From Kouleothrix aurantiaca (GTDB lineage: Bacteria > Chloroflexota > Chloroflexia > Chloroflexales > Roseiflexaceae), in the NCBI GenBank assembly GCA_001399705.1, contig LJCR01000160.1:1-5956 (forward strand): 5,956 nt of DNA. The letters run 5' to 3'. The notes under the pieces are model-generated. The model did no database searches, was not told the DNA's origin, and saw only the letters and a list, made by a program, of their open reading frames with translations. Positions 1-5,077 of the stretch are shown in pieces. The position numbers and the translations under genes were made by a program. Numbering within the stretch: the stretch's first letter is position 1; every line of letters starts with the position of its first letter.

Positions 1-60
1 AGCTGTTGCATCGCCTGAGAGACCTGTGGTATCGTGCTCATCGGAAGCTCCTGTGGCATC
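1..60 (+). repeat. Three direct copies of a degenerate 12-bp motif
   Basis: On the plus strand AGCTGTTGCATC (1-12), ACCTGTGGTATC (22-33) and TCCTGTGGCATC (49-60) are related copies of a WSCTGTKGYATC-like motif. A fourth copy lies inverted at 84-95. Direct copies are spaced 21 and 27 nt apart, both multiples of three, so any frame through them gives a repeated peptide. On the minus strand this is DATGAS / DTTGLS / DATA. The array reaches base 1 and probably continues outside the window. Confidence 0.6.
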
Positions 61-486
61 ATCTGGTTGTGTCGCAACACCATGATGCCACAGGAGCTTC
101 CTTAACTTTTTACTTGATGTGTATGGGTGCTCATCAAGCGCGGCCCCTAATAGCTCCAGTGCCGCAGGTTCAAGCCAGTCATCGGATGCAATCACAAGAA
201 TATAATCGCCACGGCACAGCGCAATTCCCCGGTTGAGGGTATACATGAGCCCGTGATTATGTTGCTCGATGTAGGTGATTTTATTCAGATACGGCTGCAC
301 AGCGCTGCTTGTATCGTCGGGTGAGCCATCGTTGAGTACAATAATTTCCAGGGGCTGCCGTGTCTGTGCAAGCAGGCTGTCGAGCGTCTGTGCAATATAT
401 TTTTCGTGCCCATAGCTGGGAATGACAATACTGATTGTGCCGCGTGCGGTTTTATTTGCTGATTCCGCGTAATAGGGTTGGGACAT
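1..486 (-). CDS. Family 2 glycosyltransferase, N-terminal part (runs off the left window edge)
   Basis: The reading frame opens at ATG 486-484 and continues for 162 codons without a stop to base 1, so the C-terminus is missing. Residues 17-31 (TISIVIPSYGHEKYI) form the classic first beta strand of a GT-A glycosyltransferase. LNDGSPDDT at 51-59 is the nucleotide-binding motif, and ASDDW at 100-104 is the DxD-like metal and sugar-nucleotide site. The enzyme should transfer a sugar from a nucleotide donor to a growing lipid-linked glycan in the cytoplasm. The start is backed by GGGAGG 8 nt upstream, and the first 35 nt overlap the end of the flippase gene, which suggests translational coupling. 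The match to the family is good to about residue 121 (LDEHP). After that the sequence turns into a basic stretch (SSKKLRKLLWHH) and then a repeated D-A/T-T-G-x-S peptide encoded by repeats, which is not typical. The gene may therefore be truncated or rearranged near base 125. Family assignment is secure; donor and acceptor are unknown. Confidence 0.85.
   Translation of the reverse strand, partial: MSQPYYAESANKTARGTISIVIPSYGHEKYIAQTLDSLLAQTRQPLEIIVLNDGSPDDTSSAVQPYLNKITYIEQHNHGLMYTLNRGIALCRGDYILVIASDDWLEPAALELLGAALDEHPYTSSKKLRKLLWHHGVATQPDDATGASDEHDTTGLSGDATA
43..101. repeat. Perfect 20-bp inverted repeat forming a long hairpin
   Basis: Bases 43-62 (GGAAGCTCCTGTGGCATCAT) and 82-101 are exact reverse complements. 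The 19-nt spacer can itself pair through GTTG (66-69) and CAAC (75-78). The structure lies inside the open frame of the leftmost glycosyltransferase, at the point where that protein stops resembling its family. It could be a terminator stem, a small palindromic repeat element, or the scar of a rearrangement. The inverted repeat is certain; its role is not. Confidence 0.9.
43..111 (+). terminator. Possible plus-strand intrinsic terminator (20-bp stem plus T-rich tail)
   Basis: Read on the plus strand, the 43-101 hairpin is followed directly by TTAACTTTTT (102-111), as in a Rho-independent terminator. The minus-strand side has no such T-run, so it would not end the glycosyltransferase transcript. 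It would make sense if a plus-strand gene converges from the left; one plus-strand frame open from base 2 stops at TGA 83-85. The 20-bp stem and 19-nt loop are larger than most terminators, so the assignment is tentative. Confidence 0.3.
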
Positions 487-1939
487 TTCTCCACCCTCCC
501 ATTTCCTGGCCAATTATTGCGAGACTAACGAGGCCAGAGATCGCTGCAAATAGCAAGGCTATTGGTGTTCGTAAATACTCAAGGCCAATAAAAGGTGTCA
601 ATCGAATAATCGCTGCTGCTGTTACAGCTGCTATCATCATTCTTTTGTTCGTGCTCGTCCATATAAGCCCTATTTCACGGCGCACGATGAAAAATGTTAT
701 AAGATAATAAACAATATATGTAAGGACAAAACTTATTCCAAGGCCAACTAAACCAAATGACTGCATAAATAGCCAACTTGAAAGAAGCGTTGTAATGCCT
801 GCAATAAATTCTGTAACAAAATATATCTTACTGCCACTTCGGGCTAAAATGACAAAGCCCATTGTCCAGCTCGAAAATTTGAAAAGGTCGCCAATTAATT
901 GCCATTCCAGAAGATCAGCGGCTGGGGCAAACCGTTGGGTATAGAGTAATGGAACAATATATGGCGTGAGGGCCAGCACACCCATAATCATTGGCACGGC
1001 CAGCAGCATAACCAATCGGTGTTGCTGATTGACAAGGTGCACCAATTCATCTGGCCTATCGCTGGCTGCCGAAATACGTGGATAATAGTCTTGCCCCATT
1101 GCCGCGAGCAGAAACCCCAGGTAGCTCACCGAAATAGCCAGCGCGGCACGGTAAAAACCAACGCTTTCGATACCAAGTAAGTGAAGGGCAAGTGCTGGTA
1201 AAGCCAGTTGGACACCAGTGCCAACAAGCATACTTGCAGTGTAGGGTATGCCAAAACGCGCAAGGCTTTTGGCTGTGCCAACGACCTCTGGCCAACTGAC
1301 GTGGCGATCTATTGGGTGAACTTCACGACGTAACCAGTAGGCCGATAATCCCCAGGCGACCGCAGCGTTAGCAATAACCGCAGGAACAATACCATTTTGG
1401 CCCCAAACCCAAACACATCCGAGGCCAGTGGCAGTGCCACAGACACTATTGAATACGCCAATCTTTGCCAGCGCACTAATGCGATGGTGCGCATTAAGCA
1501 GGCTGGTTTGCACCCCTGATGCCAGGGACAAAGCTAATGGCAATGCCATGAGTGCAACATAACCGCTATACTCGGCCGAACCGAGCATAGCAACGCTAAG
1601 TGGGGTTTGAAATACAACCAGTATGATGATAGATAACGCCGTACTCATGCCAAACAATAACCAGGCTGCCCGACGCAGTACGGCCACTTCGCCATAATTC
1701 TCGCGGGCGATTTCAGCTGAGCCATATCGTACAATTCCTGAGCCAATGCCCAGGCCAACAATTAGCCCAACCAGGCTCACCAGATTTTGTAGCAGCCCCA
1801 TAAAGCCCAGGCCACCCGGCCCAAGTAATATGGCCCAGAACTTTGTGGCAAACAGGCCGACAAAAATACTGATGATTGATGAACTACCGAGAACTGCGGT
1901 GTTCTTAAGGAGTGATTGAAGGTTTAATTTAGGAGTCAT
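452..1939 (-). CDS. Wzx-type polysaccharide flippase (O-antigen translocase family)
   Basis: This 495-residue, almost entirely hydrophobic protein has about 14 predicted membrane segments by eye (roughly 15-39, 43-68, 91-110, 123-142, 155-176, 183-201, 229-252, 262-281, 308-332, 350-368, 372-392, 396-420, 432-447, 456-477). The length and layout fit the polysaccharide-transporter branch of the MOP superfamily. The N-terminal block with TAVLGSSSIISIFVGL and ILLGPGGLGFMGLLQ is characteristic of O-antigen translocases. It should flip undecaprenyl-linked repeat units from the cytoplasmic to the outer face of the inner membrane. It starts 27 bp after the acyltransferase gene and its last 35 nt overlap the next glycosyltransferase, so it sits inside an operon. 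No Shine-Dalgarno sequence precedes ATG 1939-1937; the leader is AT-rich and even contains CTTCCT. Its 3' half is AT-rich (about 35% GC over 661-900), unlike the upstream glycosyltransferases. The exact sugar unit moved cannot be told. Confidence 0.92.
   Translation of the reverse strand: MTPKLNLQSLLKNTAVLGSSSIISIFVGLFATKFWAILLGPGGLGFMGLLQNLVSLVGLIVGLGIGSGIVRYGSAEIARENYGEVAVLRRAAWLLFGMSTALSIIILVVFQTPLSVAMLGSAEYSGYVALMALPLALSLASGVQTSLLNAHHRISALAKIGVFNSVCGTATGLGCVWVWGQNGIVPAVIANAAVAWGLSAYWLRREVHPIDRHVSWPEVVGTAKSLARFGIPYTASMLVGTGVQLALPALALHLLGIESVGFYRAALAISVSYLGFLLAAMGQDYYPRISAASDRPDELVHLVNQQHRLVMLLAVPMIMGVLALTPYIVPLLYTQRFAPAADLLEWQLIGDLFKFSSWTMGFVILARSGSKIYFVTEFIAGITTLLSSWLFMQSFGLVGLGISFVLTYIVYYLITFFIVRREIGLIWTSTNKRMMIAAVTAAAIIRLTPFIGLEYLRTPIALLFAAISGLVSLAIIGQEMGGWRNVPTLLRGISK
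495..500 (-). promoter_or_regulatory. Ribosome binding site of the leftmost glycosyltransferase
   Basis: GGGAGG on the minus strand lies 8 nt before ATG 486-484, inside the last codons of the flippase gene. It decides between this ATG and the nearby out-of-frame GTG at 494, which opens a frame without glycosyltransferase motifs. Confidence 0.75.
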
Positions 1940-1966
1940 AATATATAAGCGCGATAAATTAGGAAG

Positions 1967-2704
1967 CTAAAGCTCTGTATTCTCTACTCGCCGTACAAAT
2001 CTCGCTGGAACACCCATCACTACTGATTCAGCCGCCACATCTTTTGTTACTACCGAACCAGCGCCTAAAATTGCCCCGCGACCAATAACAACACTTGGCA
2101 ACAAAAGCGCACCTACCCCTATCAGCACACCATCTTCAATCTTTGGCCCGACAATCATGCCCTCGTGGTAACCTTCGCGACCAATAGCATTATCATTCGT
2201 CGTCAGCACCCCACCAGAAATAAAAACATCATTGCCAATAACCATATTGCCAGCCAGCCATGCGTGATCCATAACCTTGGTACGGTCGCCAATTGTCACG
2301 TTATAGTTAATGGTGACGTGCCGGCCAATGACGCAACGCGAACCAATACAGCATTGCTCGCGGATCGATGCGCCGTCACCAATCAGTGAATGATCGCCAA
2401 TCTCAACATCGTAGTAAATCACTGCGTGCGGGTTGATCGACGAGTGCGCGCCAATCACCACCCGCCGCTCGAACTGGAGCGGGCGCGCAAGGGCTCCTGC
2501 GCCCTTTGGTTCCTTGCCAATATATGCACCAGGGAAAATCTCAACCCCATCCTGAATAACGACTCCTGCTTCGATCACGACGTGCGGGTGGATGACAACA
2601 TCATTACCAAGCCTCGCACCCGCACGCACAATCGCAAACTCGCTGATTGTGACGCGCTCGCCAATATCTTCTGTCTCAACAACTGCGAATGAATGTATGG
2701 GCAT
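1967..2704 (-). CDS. Left-handed beta-helix (hexapeptide repeat) sugar acyltransferase
   Basis: The 245-residue protein is built almost wholly of [IV]-G-x-x-x-x hexapeptide repeats from about residue 14 to 222 (for example VVIGAHSSI, VEIGDHSLIGDG, CVIGRHVTI, VVIGRGAILGAG), the signature of trimeric left-handed beta-helix enzymes that use acetyl-CoA or acyl-ACP. An external loop at about 64-80 (KEPKGAGALARPLQFE) and another at 170-187 interrupt the coils. The C-terminal AGSVVTKDV...VVMGVPARFVRRV is typical of sugar O- and N-acetyltransferases. Several histidines (H41, H93, H130, H147) could be catalytic, but the sequence alone does not say which. It is likely to acetylate a sugar nucleotide or a glycan residue of the polymer. 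The start is fixed by a strong AGGAGG 6 nt upstream. It follows the family 4 glycosyltransferase by 26 bp and precedes the flippase by 27 bp. Alternatives are an LpxA-like acyltransferase or a serine-type acetyltransferase; the cluster favours a polysaccharide role. Confidence 0.88.
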   Translation of the reverse strand: MPIHSFAVVETEDIGERVTISEFAIVRAGARLGNDVVIHPHVVIEAGVVIQDGVEIFPGAYIGKEPKGAGALARPLQFERRVVIGAHSSINPHAVIYYDVEIGDHSLIGDGASIREQCCIGSRCVIGRHVTINYNVTIGDRTKVMDHAWLAGNMVIGNDVFISGGVLTTNDNAIGREGYHEGMIVGPKIEDGVLIGVGALLLPSVVIGRGAILGAGSVVTKDVAAESVVMGVPARFVRRVENTEL

Positions 2705-2710
2705 ACAAGC

Positions 2711-2716
2711 CCTCCT
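2711..2716 (-). promoter_or_regulatory. Strong ribosome binding site of the acyltransferase gene
   Basis: Minus-strand AGGAGG, within AAAGGAGGG, lies 6 nt before ATG 2704-2702. It is the best Shine-Dalgarno match in the window and contrasts with the two neighbouring starts (1939 and 3846), which have none. Confidence 0.8.
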
Positions 2717-2730
2717 TTCCAGGCGGTATG

Positions 2731-3846
2731 TTACCGGGCGATCGCTTTCAGAACGCTTAAATACTGTTCAGCGGCGCGTTCCCAGCTATAGTGTGCAGCT
2801 CGTTTGCGCGCTTGTTCCAGGGTGGAAGCATGCTTCGTACCCAATGTTTGTGCAACTGCCTGCGCAAAGGCATCGCGCGCAGGCTCAACTGCCTTGCCCA
2901 GGTTGCCAACAATCTCGGGAAACGAGCCGCGATTAGTTACCACCACCGGCGTACCCACGGCCATTGCTTCTAAGGCTGGTAAGCCAAAGCCTTCATACAG
3001 GCTGGTGGAAACGAACACATCTGCGGCGCGGTAGGCATCGGCCAGCAGCTCATCGTTGATGCCTTCAAGAAAAACAACATCGCGGCCAGGCTGCAAACCA
3101 AGCTGCGCCATTGTTTGCAATGTGTTCTGCCGCCAGCGCGGGTGCCCCGGCGCACCAACCTTGAGCAGCTGCACGTCAGGGTAGGTATGGCGCAGCGTGG
3201 CAAGAACTTCGAGCAGCAAACCAATGTTTTTGCGGGGTATCTCCGAGCCTACATAGGCGAGCAGTGGCGAACGCAGCGTGCCGGTAATCTGTTCAACCCG
3301 CTGGCGGGCCGCGGCCTGCGAGCGCGAGTAAGACAAAAATGTGTCATTCACACCGGCGTGCACCACCGACACCCGATCGGCAAGCTTGGGCAGGTAATGG
3401 AGCAGCCGTTGTTCTGTGAATGCCGAGTCACTTATGATCCTGCTGGCATAGCGCAGTCCATAGAAGCTTTGCAATGCACTGCGCAGCGTAAACCAGTCTG
3501 TTCCCACCCGATCGCCCGCGAAATCGACTACACCAATATCGTGAACAATAGCAACGCTGGGCAGCCACCCGGTATTGCGTAATGCTTGTGCGCCAGTTAA
3601 ACGCGGCAAAAGAACAATATGACCTGTATTATGAACTTCTACTCCATACGGGAAATTGCGCAGCAAAGGCAAGTTCAGCGACACTAATTTCGTGGGCAGC
3701 AAATCGACCTGCGTGCCCCAGGCAGTGTGCAGGCTGTGCAGCACACGACCGATGCCAGTTTGCGGAGAAAACGTGTGCAGTTCTGGAACGAGGGCGATCA
3801 GCGGCGATCGAGGAATGAAAGATGTGGGTTTAGTAACGCTTGGCAT
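2731..3846 (-). CDS. Family 4 glycosyltransferase (GT-B fold)
   Basis: The 371-residue protein has the two Rossmann halves of a GT-B enzyme. The N-terminal acceptor half contains the glycine loop TGIGRVL (30-36) and VHDIGVVDF (101-109). The C-terminal donor half starts at LLAYVGSEIPRKNIGLL (195-211), where R205 and K206 fit the diphosphate-binding pair. E285-GFGLPAL-E293-AMAVGTPVV is an intact EX7E nucleotide-sugar motif. There is no signal peptide or membrane segment, so it should act at the inner face of the cytoplasmic membrane, adding one sugar (the family includes mannosyl-, glucosyl- and rhamnosyltransferases) to the lipid-linked unit with retention of configuration. It is the first gene after a 105-bp gap and begins at ATG 3846-3844 with no clear Shine-Dalgarno site; a good promoter match sits so close that the mRNA may be leaderless. 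The acyltransferase gene follows after 26 bp. The donor sugar is not predictable. Confidence 0.92.
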   Translation of the reverse strand: MPSVTKPTSFIPRSPLIALVPELHTFSPQTGIGRVLHSLHTAWGTQVDLLPTKLVSLNLPLLRNFPYGVEVHNTGHIVLLPRLTGAQALRNTGWLPSVAIVHDIGVVDFAGDRVGTDWFTLRSALQSFYGLRYASRIISDSAFTEQRLLHYLPKLADRVSVVHAGVNDTFLSYSRSQAAARQRVEQITGTLRSPLLAYVGSEIPRKNIGLLLEVLATLRHTYPDVQLLKVGAPGHPRWRQNTLQTMAQLGLQPGRDVVFLEGINDELLADAYRAADVFVSTSLYEGFGLPALEAMAVGTPVVVTNRGSFPEIVGNLGKAVEPARDAFAQAVAQTLGTKHASTLEQARKRAAHYSWERAAEQYLSVLKAIAR

Positions 3847-3851
3847 ATGTA

Positions 3852-3881
3852 ATTATGTTGCTCGCTAGATTGCTGTGTCAG
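3852..3881 (-). promoter_or_regulatory. Candidate sigma-70-type promoter, probably giving a leaderless mRNA
   Basis: On the minus strand CTGACA (3881-3876; 5 of 6 to TTGACA) is followed after 18 nt by CATAAT (3857-3852; 5 of 6 to TATAAT). Only 5 nt separate CATAAT from ATG 3846-3844, so the expected transcription start falls at or next to the start codon. That would explain the lack of a Shine-Dalgarno site. It would let the genes from 3846 leftward be expressed apart from the two upstream glycosyltransferases. The rest of the gap (3882-3951) shows no convincing terminator. Confidence 0.4.
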
Positions 3882-3951
3882 TAGTACAAATGCAATTTTT
3901 CAGCCTATGGTCGTGCCTGAACATTACGGACATATTGCAAAGCTTTTCACA

Positions 3952-5067
3952 TTAATTAGCGCATCGCCGCAAAATTTCTTCTTCGGCAACCAATACATTG
4001 CGGCTGGCATCGTAGCGTTGCGCAATATCCGCCAGGCCATTGTTCCGCAGCCGCGCAGCCAGCTCGCCATCGCTGCGGATGCTTGCCATCGCGGCTGCGA
4101 GTGCATTCACATCATGCTCGGGCACCAGCAGCGCCGTGCGGCCATCGTCCACAAACTCAGGGATCGAGCCCGAAACCGTCGAAACCACGGGCGTGCCACA
4201 CGCCATTGCCTGAAGCAGCACCATACCCACCTGCTCGGCCCAGCGTGGCGTGCTCAGCGATGGCGCAACCAGCATCTCGGCTCGCCGCAGCAGCGCCGGT
4301 ATGTCCTGGTTAGGGACGCCGCCAAGAAAATGCACGTTTGCGCCCAGGCCATAGGCCTGTGCAAGCTCGCGGGCGCGTGGCGCATCGTCGCCATCGCCAG
4401 CAAACACCAGTTGCAGCTCGGGATGGTGCGCATGAAGCTGCCGAAATGCGTCGAGCAGCACAAAGATACCCTTGGCAGCCACCACCCGCCCGACAAACAA
4501 AGCCACCGGCTTGTCGCCGCACACTGGCAGGGCCGCAACCGGGCCTGTGGGTGAAAATTCATCGGTATCGACACCCCAGCAGCCATACATCAGGCGCACA
4601 ATCTTTTCGGGCTGCGCGCCAAACGCAAGGAAATTATCCCGCGCGCCTTCATTGATCGCGATCAGCAGGTCGGCGCGCTTAAGGTAGCGGCGCAGCAAGG
4701 GCGCGGCCACGGCAGTCAGCACCGGGCCATACTTCTGGCGGAACGGAATGTTCTCCAGCGATGCAACCACGAGCGGCAGCTTCTGGCGATTGACATGGCG
4801 CAGGATCTGCACAATAAATGGCAATGGCAACAACGCAAACGGCTCGACGCCCTGCACAATGCCTTTGCCAACCCGCTTCAGACGCGCGCCAAGATCGAGT
4901 GGCGTGCTGAAATGCAGGGTATGCGCATCGCTTTCACTGCCCGTGCCAAGCTGGCCCCACAGCGCCTCGCGATACAGATGGTTGATCGTCAGTTTCTGGA
5001 AAAAACGCAGTGGATCGTGCAGATCGCGGCGTGCCTGCAGGCTGATCATAATATAGGAATCATTCAT
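3952..5067 (-). CDS. Family 4 glycosyltransferase (GT-B fold) with altered EX7E motif
   Basis: The 371-residue protein shows a clear C-terminal GT4 donor domain: PVALFVGRVVAAKGIFVLL (187-205), with R194 and K199 as the usual diphosphate-binding pair, LVFAGDGDD (220-228), VHFLGGVPNQDIPALL (245-260), and SIPEFVDDGRTALLVP (301-316) near the end. The N-terminal acceptor half is less canonical; its first 50 residues lack an obvious opening Rossmann strand, but ADLLIAINEGARDNF (132-146) fits. At the nucleotide-sugar site the sequence is E278-QVGMVLL-Q286-AMACGTPVV, so the second glutamate of EX7E is glutamine (codon CAG, 4212-4210). The protein is soluble or peripheral and likely adds a sugar to the lipid-linked glycan. 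It starts 10 nt after the stop of the preceding family 2 gene; a weak GTGAGAG, overlapping that stop, may serve as its ribosome site, pointing to coupled translation. It is GC-rich (about 63% over 4501-4740). Despite equal length it is not an obvious duplicate of the neighbouring family 4 enzyme. Confidence 0.9.
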   Translation of the reverse strand: MNDSYIMISLQARRDLHDPLRFFQKLTINHLYREALWGQLGTGSESDAHTLHFSTPLDLGARLKRVGKGIVQGVEPFALLPLPFIVQILRHVNRQKLPLVVASLENIPFRQKYGPVLTAVAAPLLRRYLKRADLLIAINEGARDNFLAFGAQPEKIVRLMYGCWGVDTDEFSPTGPVAALPVCGDKPVALFVGRVVAAKGIFVLLDAFRQLHAHHPELQLVFAGDGDDAPRARELAQAYGLGANVHFLGGVPNQDIPALLRRAEMLVAPSLSTPRWAEQVGMVLLQAMACGTPVVSTVSGSIPEFVDDGRTALLVPEHDVNALAAAMASIRSDGELAARLRNNGLADIAQRYDASRNVLVAEEEILRRCAN

Positions 5068-5077
5068 ACGATTGCTC

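Noticed and set aside
6..236. Plus-strand 76-codon open frame across the repeat region
   Set aside because: It runs through the repeats and then antisense to the conserved glycosyltransferase motifs, has no ribosome site and resembles no family.
285..494. Minus-strand open frame starting at GTG 494
   Set aside because: It is in a different frame from the glycosyltransferase motifs; the ATG 486 frame has the family motifs and a well-spaced GGGAGG.
2165..2692. Plus-strand open frames opposite the acyltransferase gene
   Set aside because: The repeated Ile/Val-Gly codons of the hexapeptide gene keep antisense frames open; the predicted peptides are Asn/Thr-rich mirrors with no domain.
2738..2745. 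GCGATCGC octamer, the HIP1 palindrome common in many cyanobacteria
   Set aside because: I noticed only this copy, and it is explained by the codons for Ala-Ile-Ala near the end of a glycosyltransferase; it is not enough to assign a cyanobacterial origin.
3882..3951. Terminator in the 105-bp gap
   Set aside because: Only a 5-bp TTCAG/CTGAA stem with a 13-nt loop is present and no T-run follows it on the minus strand.
3907..4554. 215-codon plus-strand open frame opposite the 3952-5067 gene
   Set aside because: It is antisense to a gene with clear GT4 motifs and is rich in His/Arg/Gln as expected of a GC-rich antisense shadow.
2731..5067. Two family 4 glycosyltransferases of identical length (371 residues) as a tandem duplication
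   Set aside because: Apart from family motifs their sequences differ throughout, including the N-terminal halves and EX7E sites; equal length appears to be chance.
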